DNA of 46,172 nucleotides from Sphingomonas zeae (GTDB taxonomy: Bacteria > Pseudomonadota > Alphaproteobacteria > Sphingomonadales > Sphingomonadaceae), in the NCBI RefSeq assembly GCF_014197135.1, contig NZ_JACIFA010000021.1, positions 1 through 46,172 of the forward strand, read 5' to 3'. Below the pieces are notes generated by a model, which was given only the letters and a program-made list of their open reading frames with translations, ran no database searches and was not told the origin of the DNA. Position 1 is the first letter of the stretch; each line of letters opens with the position of its first letter. Both the position numbers and the translations under genes were made by a program. This document shows positions 31,968 to 42,700 of the stretch, one piece after another.

Positions 31968-33182
31968 TCAAGCCAGTGTGGCCCCTACCGCCGAAAAGCC
32001 GACCATCGCCACAACGAGCGTGATCGGAGGGATATGCCAGCGCATCAGCGCGACCAGCCCCGCACCGACGGCGGCCACGTCCGCCAACGATCCTATGCCG
32101 GTGGTCCAGAGCGGATCATAGAGCGCCGTCGCCAATATGCCGACCACCGCGGCGTTCACGCCCGCCACGATCGATCGCGTGACGGGATTGTGCCGCAGGT
32201 GCGACCAGAATGGCAGGATGCCGATGACGATCAGGAGGCCGGGCAGAAAAACGCCAAGGATCGCCGGAAGCGCGCCCCATGCGCCACCGGCTGCGATCGG
32301 GCCAAGATATCCGGCGATCGCGAACAAGGGGCCAGGGAGCGCCTGCGCCGCGCCGTAGCCGGCCAGAAACTGGTCGTCCGTCATCAGGCCCGTCGGGACG
32401 AGCTCGGCACGCAAAAGCGGCAGCACGACATGGCCGCCCCCGAACACAAGCGCGCCAGCTCGGTAGAAGATATCGAAGAGGTTCCATCCCGGTTCGCCGA
32501 GCGCTGCACTCATGACCGGCAACGAAAACAGCAGCGCCCCGAACAGCGTCAGGCTGGTCATCCCCACGCGACGGGAAACCCGGGTCGGAAGGCCCTCGGC
32601 CGGAGAGGCCGCCAGATCGCGACACAAGAACAGTCCAGCTACTCCGCCGATGACAATGGCGGCGACCTGCCCGGTGGCACCGCCCCAAAGGCCGAGGACG
32701 AGGGCTGCGGCTACGGCGATCGTCACGCGTCGGAGATCGGGCGTCAACGACCGCGCCATTCCCCATACCGCCTGGGCAACGATGACGATCGCGACCAGCT
32801 TGAGCCCATGAATGGCGGCGGCGGCGACGCCACCTTGCAGCCGCGATGCGCCGGACGCCACGGCCAGCATGAGCAGCGCAGACGGCAAGGTGAACGCCGT
32901 CCATGCCGCGATCGCGCCGAGCGGGCCAGCGCGCGCAAGGCCCAGGACGAAACCGGTCTGGCTGGAGGCCGGGCCGGGCAGAAACTGGCACAATGCCACC
33001 AGCTCGGCATAGGCATCCTCGCTGACCCACTTGCGGCGTAGCACCAGTTCGTCGCGGAAATAGCCGAGATGGGCGATCGGTCCGCCGAACGAGGTGAGAC
33101 CGAGCTTGAGGAAGGCGAGAAACACCTCCCCGACCCGGCCCGTGTCAGGCGATGTCGTCTCCCGATCGGCGTTCATGCCCAT
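31968..33182 (-). CDS. chrA: ChrA-type chromate efflux transporter
   Basis: A 404-aa membrane protein of the CHR family with two homologous halves. The N-half has FGGPIAHLGYFRDELV and CQFLPGPASSQTGFVLG. The C-half has FGGGHVVLPLLRAELVP and GYGAAQALPGPLFAIAGYLG. The start at 33182 follows GGGGGA by 5 bases; an ATG at 33176 is equally possible, and the longer upstream frame lacks family similarity. It is convergent with the dioxygenase gene. It exports chromate, or sulfate-like anions. Confidence 0.92.
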   Translation of the reverse strand: MGMNADRETTSPDTGRVGEVFLAFLKLGLTSFGGPIAHLGYFRDELVLRRKWVSEDAYAELVALCQFLPGPASSQTGFVLGLARAGPLGAIAAWTAFTLPSALLMLAVASGASRLQGGVAAAAIHGLKLVAIVIVAQAVWGMARSLTPDLRRVTIAVAAALVLGLWGGATGQVAAIVIGGVAGLFLCRDLAASPAEGLPTRVSRRVGMTSLTLFGALLFSLPVMSAALGEPGWNLFDIFYRAGALVFGGGHVVLPLLRAELVPTGLMTDDQFLAGYGAAQALPGPLFAIAGYLGPIAAGGAWGALPAILGVFLPGLLIVIGILPFWSHLRHNPVTRSIVAGVNAAVVGILATALYDPLWTTGIGSLADVAAVGAGLVALMRWHIPPITLVVAMVGFSAVGATLA

Positions 33183-33601
33183 GCCCTTCCCCCGTTTACC
33201 GAACAGCCCACGTGCCTTTCCGCGCGCGATGGCCAGAGCCCCTGTACCGCCGATTCTGCCACGGCATATAGGTGTGCTGGGCGAACGGGCGTCCGTGGCC
33301 ATCAGCCGATCAGCGCGATCGAACCACACCGACCACTTCCCCTACTCCCCCACGTCGCCGCCTGTCCCGGCGCCACGCATACCGCGTTACCTATTCCGCT
33401 GGCACCCAAAGGGGAACGGTGCTTGGCGACTATCATCCCTTCCCGGTTTCGCCTGTCGCGATGCATCACGGGTGAAGTGGCGGGATGGTCGACAACATAG
33501 ACGGACTGGCAGGAATGGACGGCCTATCGTGCCGGACGGTGCCGGCCACGGATGTCCCCGTGTCATAGGCGCGACCAAGCCGCTTGCTCGGGGTCGGCTC
33601 C
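33183..33601. other. 419-base divergent intergenic region between chrA and the czc operon
   Basis: No gene is supported. It should hold the promoters of chrA (leftward) and the metal-efflux operon (rightward). GGTGCC...GGAATAGG-like and GGGAAGG-like strings occur on the minus strand, but in the wrong order for a cobalamin riboswitch. I see no clear regulator box. Confidence 0.5.
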
Positions 33602-33958
33602 ATGTCTATCCTGTCCACCATGGCGAGGCGTCATTCCCGATCCGCCGTTCTGGGCGCCCTGCTGGCTTTGCTGGCGGTCTTCGGCCTGATCGGGCTGTCG
33701 GGATGGCATGACGCGGTGGTGCATGACGAAGATCCCGTCCATGTCGTGTCGGTGGTCCACAATCACGCCGGATCGAAAAGCGATCCGGACGCGCCCATCC
33801 ATCTGCTTGCCCATTCGATCGGCCAATGGGTCGATTATGGCGGGGCCATCCCCACCCCGCACCTGATCCCCATCGCCGACCGGCGCTAGGCGATCGCAAA
33901 TTACGACCTGCCCGGCGGCCTTGATCCCGCCGCCCTGCTGCGACCGCCGCGCCGCTGA
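33602..33958 (+). pseudogene. His-rich small exported protein of metal operon, interrupted by TAG
   Basis: Residues 1-95 begin with an N-terminal membrane/signal segment (VLGALLALLAVFGLIGLSGW) and a His-rich part (HDAVVHDEDPVHVVSVVHNH) that could bind metal in the periplasm. A TAG at 33887-33889 ends it. The same frame then continues AIANYDLPGGLDPAALLRPP to a TGA at 33956, which reads like a real C-terminus. The TAG could be a TGG mutation. The 95-aa product may still be made. It sits 54 bases before the czcC-like gene and resembles the small CzcI-type leaders of czc operons. Confidence 0.6.
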
Positions 33959-34012
33959 GCCCCGTCTGGCGCCAGCGCGCCGACAAGCTCCATCGTAGCA
34001 GGAACAAAAGAT

Positions 34013-35272
34013 ATGAACGGCTCCATTCGCCGGTCGCGCACCCTTGCGCTGGCCGGAACGCTGGCGGTGCTATACCCCGCCGGTGCGATATGGGCGCGGA
34101 CCGCGCCCCCCTTTGCACAGCTCTTGCGCGAAGCCCGCGAGGCGCCACGCATTACGGCGCTCGACGCCGATGTGGATCAGGCGCTTGGCAAAGCCGAACA
34201 GGCTCGCGCGCGACCCAATCCCTCGATCAATCTCTATGGCGAGAATTTCGTCGGCGACCTGCGCCGTAACGCTCGCGACCAGCAGCAGACGACGCTTCAG
34301 ATCGATCAGCCGATCGAGCTGGGGGGCAAGCGCGCGGCACGGATCGCCGCCGGGGATGCGGGTGTCGCGGTGGCGCAGGCACGCGGAATCGAAGGGCGCC
34401 TGGCCTTTGCGGCCGAACTGGCGCGCGCCTATGCCGCGGCCGAGATCGCCGACCGCCGCATCGCGCTGGCCGAGGATGAGGTCCAGGAGGCCACCGATGT
34501 GCTGAAGGTCGCGCGTGCGCTGGTCGCGGCGGGCAAGGAGGCGCGGCTGCGTCAGGTTCAGGCCGAGGCCGAGCTGCACACGATGGAATCGGATCTTGAA
34601 GTTGCCCGCGCACAAAGGGTCGGCGCGCTCGCCAGGCTGGCCGCGATGGCGGGCTCGCCCACGCCCTATACGGGGCTGGCCGAATCGCTGATCGACCGGA
34701 TGAACGCGCGTCCAGCCAGCGGCCCGGTCGACCCCATGCAGAGCGCGGCCGTCCGGCTGGCCCAGGCCGAGCGCGAGGCTGCCGCCCGCGCGCTCACCGT
34801 GCAGCAAAGGAGCGCGACACCCGACATCACGGCGCAACTCGGCGTGCGCCAGTTGCGGGTCGCAAACGGCCCCGCCGTCGTCGCGGGCGTCACCGTTCCG
34901 CTGCCGGTGTTCGATCGCAACCGGGGCAATATCGCCGCCGCCCAGGCCGAGTTGCAGGGCATGGAGGCGCGCGCCGCCGCCGCGCGGCTCGAAGCGGAGG
35001 CAGGAACTCGCGCCGCCCGCGCCCTGATCGCTGCAACCGATGCGCGCGGCGAGGCGGCGCGACGGACGCTCTCCACCGCCGAGGAAGCCTATCGGTTGGC
35101 ACGGATCGCCTATGAAGCGGGCAAGGCACCGCTGATCGAGCTGCTGTCCGCCCGGCACAATCTTGGCGCCGCGCGCAGCGTTATTCTGGACGCCGACATG
35201 GCGCGCTTCGATGCGCGTACCACGCTCGCTCGCCTCGCGGGCCTCAGCATCGCCGGAGAACCGGTCCAATGA
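34013..35272 (+). CDS. CzcC-like outer-membrane factor (TolC family)
   Basis: A 419-aa protein with a signal peptide (TLALAGTLAVLYPAGAIWA). The mature part is long alpha-helical, with two related OEP halves (residues about 35-215 and 235-415), the form of TolC channels. AGGAA lies 9 bases before the ATG. Its stop overlaps the czcB start by ATGA. It forms the exit duct of the tripartite metal pump. Confidence 0.9.
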   Translation: MNGSIRRSRTLALAGTLAVLYPAGAIWARTAPPFAQLLREAREAPRITALDADVDQALGKAEQARARPNPSINLYGENFVGDLRRNARDQQQTTLQIDQPIELGGKRAARIAAGDAGVAVAQARGIEGRLAFAAELARAYAAAEIADRRIALAEDEVQEATDVLKVARALVAAGKEARLRQVQAEAELHTMESDLEVARAQRVGALARLAAMAGSPTPYTGLAESLIDRMNARPASGPVDPMQSAAVRLAQAEREAAARALTVQQRSATPDITAQLGVRQLRVANGPAVVAGVTVPLPVFDRNRGNIAAAQAELQGMEARAAAARLEAEAGTRAARALIAATDARGEAARRTLSTAEEAYRLARIAYEAGKAPLIELLSARHNLGAARSVILDADMARFDARTTLARLAGLSIAGEPVQ

Positions 35273-36429
35273 TCGCCAAACATCGTCTTTACGCGGGTGC
35301 AGCACTGGGCCTCGCGGCGGCCGCCTTCGGCTTCGGCGTGGCGCGTCTGACCCAGCCCGACGCGCCTGCCGCGCACGTCGCCGCCCCGCCGGCCGCCGAG
35401 ACAGGCCCCCGCGACGCGCTGACCATCTCGCCGCAAGCCATCGCCGCTTCGCAGATCGGCGTCGCCGCCGCCGGAACGGGTACGTTGGACCGCGCCATCA
35501 TCGCGGCCGCGACCGTTCAGGCCACGCCCGATGCCGACGCGGTGCTGACCGCGCGCGCGCCGGGGACCATCACGCGCATCCTCGTCCGCATGGGCGATAC
35601 GGTACGCGCCGGACAGACGCTGGCGCTGATCGAGAGCCGCGACGCCTCGCAGATCACGGCGGACCGCGCCGCCGCCGCCGCCCGGGTAGGGCTGGCCCGG
35701 CGGCAACTGGAGCGCGAGCGCGGATTGCTGGCGCAAGGCGTGTCGCCCCGCGCCGATTTCGACGCCGCGCGAGCCAATCTGTCGGTGGCCCAGGCCGATG
35801 CCCTTCGCGCGACCGCAGCGGCGGGCGCGGTACGCGTGACCGGCGATGGCCGCTTCGTCGCTGTCACCAGTCCGATCTCCGGGCGCCTGACGATGACCGC
35901 CGCGCGGCTCGGTCAATATGTCGCGGCCGAGACCGATCTTTTCCACGTCGCTGATCCCCGCCGCCTGGAGATCACTGCCGCCGTGCCGCCGGGTGAGGCC
36001 GCGCGCATCCGGAGCGGCGACCGGGTTCAGCTGATCGTTCGCGATGGACAGACCATCGCGGGCCGGGTCCGTGCTGCGACTGGCGTTGTCGATCCGCAGT
36101 CGCGCACCGCGACCGTCATCGTCACGCCGTCCGCCTCGGGCAGCGCGCTGGCTCCCGGACAAATGGTCCAAGCGCGCATCTTCGCCAGTGGCGGCGTCGC
36201 GCATGATGGCGTCTTGGTCCCGCAGGATGCGGTCCAGACGCTGGGCGGGCGCGACGTGGTCTTCCTCCGCACGGCCGGGGGCTTCCAGGCGAAGCCGGTG
36301 CAGATCGCGGGCCGGTCAGGCGGGACGGTCGCGATCGCGGACGGCATTAAGGCGGGGACGCGGATCGCCACGCGCAACGCCTTTCTGATCAAGGCCGAGC
36401 TCGAAAAGGATATGGGAGGCGAGGAATGA
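35269..36429 (+). CDS. CzcB-like RND periplasmic adaptor
   Basis: A 386-aa membrane-fusion protein with an N-terminal signal/anchor. The lipoyl-like hairpin halves include APGTITRILVRMGDTVRAGQ near residues 90-110, followed by a helical hairpin and then beta-barrel and membrane-proximal domains. It joins pump and outer channel. It overlaps both neighbours by ATGA, so the operon is tightly coupled. Confidence 0.9.
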   Translation: MIAKHRLYAGAALGLAAAAFGFGVARLTQPDAPAAHVAAPPAAETGPRDALTISPQAIAASQIGVAAAGTGTLDRAIIAAATVQATPDADAVLTARAPGTITRILVRMGDTVRAGQTLALIESRDASQITADRAAAAARVGLARRQLERERGLLAQGVSPRADFDAARANLSVAQADALRATAAAGAVRVTGDGRFVAVTSPISGRLTMTAARLGQYVAAETDLFHVADPRRLEITAAVPPGEAARIRSGDRVQLIVRDGQTIAGRVRAATGVVDPQSRTATVIVTPSASGSALAPGQMVQARIFASGGVAHDGVLVPQDAVQTLGGRDVVFLRTAGGFQAKPVQIAGRSGGTVAIADGIKAGTRIATRNAFLIKAELEKDMGGEE

Positions 36430-39400
36430 TCGCCGCCATCCTGTCCGGCTCGGTCCGGCTGCGCTGGCTGGTCGCGGTCCTGACGCTCGCCATCGCCGCG
36501 TTCGGTGCGTGGCAGACAACCCGGCTGCCGATCGACGCGGTGCCCGACGTCACCAATCGTCAGGTGCAGGTCAGCACCTTCGTCCCCTCGCTGGGACCGG
36601 TCGACGTCGAGAAGCAGGTCACCTACCCCATCGAAACCGCGCTGGCGGGCATTCCGGGGCTGGAGATGACCCGCTCGCTGTCGCGCAACGGCTTCAGCCA
36701 GGTGACGGCGGTGTTCACCGACTCCACCAGCATCTATTTCGCGCGGCAGCAGATCACCGAACGGATCGCCCAGGCAAGGGACAGCCTGCCCGCCGGGGCG
36801 CGGCCCAATCTGGGGCCGCTGAGCACGGGGCTGGGCGAAATCTTCTTCTACTCCATCGCCTTTCGCCATCCTGACGGACGCGGCGCGGCCCGGGTCGACG
36901 GCAAGCCGGGCTGGCAAAGCGACGGCAGTTATATGACGCCCGAGGGCGAGCGGCTGACCACCGAGCTGGCCAAGGCGGCGTATCTGCGCACGGTCCAGGA
37001 CTGGATCATCCGGCCGCAGATGCGCACCGTGAAAGGGGTGGCTGGCGTCGATTCCAACGGCGGCTACGTCAAACAATATCTGATCGAGCCCGATCTGGCG
37101 GCGCTCGCCTCCCACGGCATCTCGATGACCGAACTGGCCGACGCGGTGGAGCGCGCCAATGTCTCGGCCGGGGCCAATTATGTCCGCCGCGCGGGCGAAA
37201 GCTTTCTGGTGCGGGCCGATGCACGGCTGAAGTCGATCGAGGACATTCAGGACGCCGTCGTAGCCACCCGAAATGCCGTACCCGTCCGGGTACGCGATCT
37301 TGGCCAGGTGACGATCGGCGGCGCGGTCCGCACCGGCTCCGGCAGCCGCATGGGGTCGGAGGCGGTCATCTCCACGGTGCTGATGCTCATGGGAGAGAAT
37401 AGCCGCGTCGTGTCGACCGCGGTCGCCGACAAGCTGGTACAGGTCAATCGCACCTTGCCCCCCGACGTCTTTGCCGAGCCGGTCTATAACCGGTCGAAGC
37501 TGGTCAACGCGACCATCGCCACGGTCCGGAAAAATCTGGTCGAGGGTGCATTGCTGGTCATCGTGGTGCTCTTCCTGTTGCTCGGCAATGTCCGCGCGGC
37601 GCTGATCACTGCGGCCGTCATCCCGATCACCATGGTGATGACCGCGGCCGGGATGAACGTGCTGGGCGTCTCCGGCAATCTGATGAGCCTGGGGGCGCTC
37701 GACTTCGGGTTGATCGTCGACGGGGCAGTCATCATCGTCGAGAATGCATTGCGCCACCTCGCCGAGCGCCAGCATGTCCAGGGAAGGCTGTTGAGCCTTG
37801 CGGAACGGCTGGAGACCACCGCCGCCTCGGCACGCGAGATGATCCGCCCCACCGTCTATGGCCAGGCGATCATCTTCCTGGCTTTCATGCCGCTTCTCAC
37901 CTTCCAGGGGGTGGAGGGCAAGACCTTCGCCCCCATGGCGATCACCCTGATGATCGCGCTCGCCTGCGCCTTCACCCTGTCATTGACCTTCGTGCCCGCC
38001 ATGATCGCGATCCTGATCAAGGGCCGGGTGGACGAGACGGAGGTCCGGCCGATCCGTTGGTTCAAGGCGCGTTATCGACCTGTTCTGACCCGCGCCATCG
38101 CCCGACCCCGTCCGGTTATCCTGGGAGGGGTCGCGCTATTCGCGGTCGCGATCCTCGGCTTTGGGCTGCTCGGCGAGGAGTTCATGCCACAGCTGGACGA
38201 GAAGGACATTACCATCACCAATTTCCGCGTTCCCTCCGCCTCGATCGACCAGTCGACGCAGATGCAGATGTGGATCGAGAATGCACTCAAGACGCTGCCC
38301 GAAGTGGCGCTGGTCTTTTCCAAGAACGGCAATGCCGATCTGGGCACCGACCCGATGCCGCCCAACGCCTCCGACACCTATGTCATTCCCAAGCCCGAGA
38401 GCGAATGGCCCGCCGAGGTGCGGACCAAGGCCGACATCGTCCGTCGGATCGAAGAGCGGATGAAACAGGTGATCGGCAACCGGACCGAAATCCAGCAGCC
38501 GATCCAGATGCGCTTCAACGAACTGATCGCGGGCGTCCGCGCCGATGTCGCGATCAAGCTCTATGGCGACGACCTCGACGCCATGGGCATCGAGGCGCAG
38601 AAGATCGCCGATGCCGTGCGTACCATTCCCGGCGCGGCGGATGTCGGCGTGGAGCAGACCGGTGGCGCGCCGACCTTCGACGTCCGGATCGACCGGCAGG
38701 CCGCGGGTCGGCTGGGCCTGTCGGTCGACACGATCGCCGCTACCGTCGCCGCGGCGCTGGGCGGGCGCGAGGCCGGGCTTTTGTTCGAAGGGGATCGTCG
38801 GTTCGACGTGGTCGTCCGCCTGCCCGATGTCCAGCGCGACGATATCGACACGTTGGGCACCATCCCGGTGATGCTTCCCGCCGCCGAGGGACAAACCGCG
38901 CGCTCGGTGCCGCTGCGTGAGGTGGCGAGCTTTCACTACACCCAGGGGCTGAACCAGATCAGCCGTGAGAACGGCAAGCGGATGATGACCGTCCAGGTCA
39001 ATGTCCGGGGCCGCGATTTGGGCGGCTTTGTCCAGGAGGCGAAGGCCCGGATTGCGCGCTTGGCGCTGCCGCCGGGCATGTATACCGACTGGGGCGGCAC
39101 CTTTCAGAGCCTGCAATCGGCCCGGCTTCGGCTGATGCTGGTGGTACCGATCTGCTTCCTGGCCATCTATGCACTGCTGTTCATGGCGCTGGGCGGCTTC
39201 ATCCCGGCGCTCATCGTGTTCTCGGCGGTGCCGATGGCGCTGGCGGGGGGCGTCTTTGCGCTCCTGTTGCGAGGCATCCCCTTCTCGATCACCGCGGCGG
39301 TCGGCTTCATCGCGTTGTCGGGTGTGGCGGTGCTGAACGGGCTGGTGATGATGAGCGCCATCGCCCGCCACCGCGCAATGGGGGTGGACGACGATCGCGC

Positions 39401-39656
39401 CATCGCTGACGGAGCGATGGAGCGGGTGCGCCCCGTTTTGATGACCGCGCTGGTCGCCTCGCTGGGTTTCGTGCCGATGGCGCTGGCGACCGGCACGGGG
39501 GCGGAGGTCCAGCGGCCGCTCGCAACGGTGGTCATCGGCGGGCTGATCACCTCGACCGCGCTGACCCTGGTCGTGCTACCGGCGATCACCGCCTGGGCCT
39601 CGCGCTGGACGAAGACGCAGCGTCGCGCCCACCCGGAGGCGCCGCTCGACAGCTAA
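36426..39656 (+). CDS. CzcA-like heavy-metal RND efflux pump
   Basis: A 1076-aa RND transporter of the HME type with twelve membrane segments and two large periplasmic loops. The HME signature DFG-x3-DGA-x4-EN is present at residues 426-440, the divalent-cation (Co/Zn/Cd) version rather than the Cu/Ag one. It is full length. A GC-rich hairpin after the stop ends the operon. Confidence 0.92.
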   Translation: MIAAILSGSVRLRWLVAVLTLAIAAFGAWQTTRLPIDAVPDVTNRQVQVSTFVPSLGPVDVEKQVTYPIETALAGIPGLEMTRSLSRNGFSQVTAVFTDSTSIYFARQQITERIAQARDSLPAGARPNLGPLSTGLGEIFFYSIAFRHPDGRGAARVDGKPGWQSDGSYMTPEGERLTTELAKAAYLRTVQDWIIRPQMRTVKGVAGVDSNGGYVKQYLIEPDLAALASHGISMTELADAVERANVSAGANYVRRAGESFLVRADARLKSIEDIQDAVVATRNAVPVRVRDLGQVTIGGAVRTGSGSRMGSEAVISTVLMLMGENSRVVSTAVADKLVQVNRTLPPDVFAEPVYNRSKLVNATIATVRKNLVEGALLVIVVLFLLLGNVRAALITAAVIPITMVMTAAGMNVLGVSGNLMSLGALDFGLIVDGAVIIVENALRHLAERQHVQGRLLSLAERLETTAASAREMIRPTVYGQAIIFLAFMPLLTFQGVEGKTFAPMAITLMIALACAFTLSLTFVPAMIAILIKGRVDETEVRPIRWFKARYRPVLTRAIARPRPVILGGVALFAVAILGFGLLGEEFMPQLDEKDITITNFRVPSASIDQSTQMQMWIENALKTLPEVALVFSKNGNADLGTDPMPPNASDTYVIPKPESEWPAEVRTKADIVRRIEERMKQVIGNRTEIQQPIQMRFNELIAGVRADVAIKLYGDDLDAMGIEAQKIADAVRTIPGAADVGVEQTGGAPTFDVRIDRQAAGRLGLSVDTIAATVAAALGGREAGLLFEGDRRFDVVVRLPDVQRDDIDTLGTIPVMLPAAEGQTARSVPLREVASFHYTQGLNQISRENGKRMMTVQVNVRGRDLGGFVQEAKARIARLALPPGMYTDWGGTFQSLQSARLRLMLVVPICFLAIYALLFMALGGFIPALIVFSAVPMALAGGVFALLLRGIPFSITAAVGFIALSGVAVLNGLVMMSAIARHRAMGVDDDRAIADGAMERVRPVLMTALVASLGFVPMALATGTGAEVQRPLATVVIGGLITSTALTLVVLPAITAWASRWTKTQRRAHPEAPLDS

Positions 39657-39662
39657 GCCCCG

Positions 39663-39692
39663 GCCCGCCCCCGGTCCGATCCGGGGGCGGCC
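39663..39692. terminator. bidirectional terminator between czcA and the histidine kinase gene
   Basis: CGCCCCCGG (with one more C-G pair) and CCGGGGGCG are separated by TCCGAT, a stem of about 10 bp. It lies 6 bases after czcA, between convergent genes. No T-run follows. Confidence 0.6.
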
Positions 39693-39762
39693 CCATGCCA
39701 TCGCAGCGGTTCCTCATGGCTTTCGATATGATGCCGCACAGGTTGGGACGGATCGCCGTCGC

Positions 39763-42700
39763 TCAGGCGGATTCTACGGGGCCGGCGGACGGTTCCAGTA
39801 TCTCCACGATCTTGTTGCCGAGCTCGGTCATGACGAATGGTTTGGTCATGACGGCCATGCCCGGCGCCAGGTGTCCGTTGCCGACTGCCGCATTTTCGGC
39901 AAAGCCGGTCACAAAGAGGATCTTCAGATCAGGGCGAATGTCCCGCGCCGCATCGGCGACCTGCCGCCCGTTCATTCCGCCCGGCAGGCCGACATCGGTG
40001 ATCAGCAGATCGATCGGGATGGCGGATTGGAGGATTTTCATGCCGGACGGGCCGTCCTCGGCCTCCACGGCGGTATAGCCGGCCTCTTGCAGGACTTCGA
40101 CGATCAACATCCGGACCGTCGCTTCGTCATCGATAACGAGCACCGTTCGCCCGGTGCCATCGTCCACGATCGCCTCGTCCGGCACCTGATCGTCGCCGAC
40201 TTCGCCAAGGTAGCGCGGCAGATACAGGCACATCGTCGTCCCGTGCCCCGCTTCGGAATAGACCCGCACCTGGCCGCCCGACTGCCGCACAAAGCCATGG
40301 ATCATCGACAGGCCGAGGCCTGTGCCCTGCCCTATTGGCTTGGTGGTGAAAAACGGATCGAAAATGCGGTCGATGAGATCCCTGGGAATGCCGGTGCCGC
40401 TGTCGGTGACGCAGATCGACAGATACTGGCCGGGCGGTAACTGCCGTTCGCGCCCACCGCGATCATCAAGCCATTTGTTGGCGGTTTCGATCGTCAGCCG
40501 GCCACCGGTCGGCATGGCATCCCTTGCATTGATCGCCAGATTGAGCAGCGCGCTTTCGAGCTGCGCGGCATCGACCCTGGCTGGCCAGAGACCACCGGCT
40601 CCCACGACCTCGACCCTGATGGCCGGCCCGACCGTGCGGCGAATCAGGTCCTCCATGCCGAACACCAGCCGGTTGACGTCGGTCGGCTTGGGGTCGAGCG
40701 TTTGCCGCCGGGAAAAGGCGAGCAGCCGCTGGGTCAGCGCGGCGGCGCGCTGCGCCGATGTCTGAGCGCCGCTGATGAAACGATCCAGGCCATCGACGCG
40801 GCCGGTCGACAGGCGACGCTCGATAATCTCCAAGCTGCCGATGATGCCGGCAAGCAGATTGTTGAAATCATGGGCGATGCCGCCTGTGAGCTGGCCGACC
40901 GCTTCCATTTTCTGTGCCTGGCGCAACTGTTCCTCCGCCTCGGCGAGACGGGCCTGGTCGCGCAGCCGGTCCGAAACGTCGACCGCATATTGGAACGCGC
41001 CGACGAAATGGCCCATGCGATCATGCAAGGCGTTGAAGCGCAGTTCATAATAGGGGCGAGCGCGGTTGGCGTCGCCAAATTCCTCGACGATCGAGAAATT
41101 CTCGCCCGCCAGCGCTCGGCGCCAGATGGCCAGAACAGGCTCGCAATGCTCGGGCATCTGGCGCATCAGCCCGGGCAGATGATCGCCGACCTTGGGTCGA
41201 ATGCCGAAGATTCGTTCAAATTCCTCGGCATAGGCGGCGTTCAGCGCGAGATAGCGGAATTCGGAAGACACCACCGCGATCAATGCGTCGGTATTCTCGA
41301 TGACGTCGGCCCACAGCTTGCGCTCGGCGACGGCCTCTTCAACGCGCAGTTCGAGTGTGTCATTGACCTCGCGCAGTTGCAGTTCCGCCTGCCGCCGGGC
41401 GCTGACATCGTTGAACAGGATCGCGATCCTGTTCGCGTCCGGCTGTCCGACCCGCAACGCATGGACGTCGAACCAGCGGCCCATCGCGTCCGATCCGCTT
41501 TCGAAACGGATGGCCTCGCCGCTGCGGGCGACCTGACCATAGCGATCGAACCACGACTGCTCGAGTTCGGGAACGAGCTCCCGCGCGCTGCGGCCCGTGG
41601 CATGGAACAGGCCGGTCTGTTTCTGGAATGCCGGATTGGCTTCGATAAAGCGGTAGTCGACGGCGCGGTCGCCATCGAACTGTATCTCGGCAATGCAGAA
41701 CCCGACCTCGATCGACTCGAACAGGGTGCGATAGCGTTCCTCGCTGATCCGCAATGCGTTCTCGGCTTCGCGCCGCTCGTTGATGTCGATGACCGAGCCG
41801 ATATAGCCCAGAAACTCGCCATCCGCGCCGAAGCGCGGCGACGCGGCATCGATCGCCCAGCGATAGGTGCCGTCATGGTGGCGCAGCCGATATTCCAGCC
41901 GGAACGCCTCGGCCGTGGCATTGGCGGCCAGAAACATCTCGCCCGACCAGCCCCGATCGTCGGGATGAACCGCGTCCAGCCAGCCCAGGCCATGCGCCGC
42001 GTCCTCGCTCTGTCCGGTGAACTCATACCAGGCGCGGTTGAGATAGGTACACTGGCCCCCCGCATCGGTGACCCACATCATGACGGGCGCATGATCGGCC
42101 ATGTTGCGGAACCGCGCCTCGGACTCGCGCAACGCGGCGTCACGCGCACGGCTGGCGGTGATGTCGCGCGCCTCGATGATCGTACCCACCGGCTGGCCGC
42201 GATCGTCGAGCAGCGGGCTGGCGGTGAAGCGCACCGGATAGAAGCTACCATCCAACCGGACGAACAACTCCTCGCCATCCATTTGCGCGCGTTCGGGAAA
42301 GGCCCGGTCGATCGGACATTCCTCCAACGGGTAATGCGATCCGTCGGGCCGGGTGTGATGCACCACGTCATGCAGCGGCCGCCCCGTCATCTGGGCCAGC
42401 GAATAGCCGGTCAGCGTCTCTGCCGCGGCGTTCGCATAAACGCAGTGCTGATGCTCATCCATCAGGAACACGGCCATGCGCGTATTGTTGAGGACGGCGT
42501 CGAGGCGGCGTTCGCTGTCGCGATGGGCCTGGTCCGCCGCGGTGCGTCCGGCGATCTCTGCCTCCAGACGCCGCGCGCGTTCCTCGCGCATCGCGATCTC
42601 GTACCGCAGATCCAGCTGCGTCATGACCTGGCGTGCCAGCAGGCGCAGGGCGAAGCGCTGTTGCTCGGTGACGCCGTCGGAGCGCGCTTGGGTATCCAGC

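Noticed and set aside
33300..33500. Cobalamin-riboswitch-like strings upstream of chrA
   Set aside because: The 3'-type and 5'-type motifs are in the wrong order and no B12 box is recognisable; chance in GC-rich DNA is more likely.
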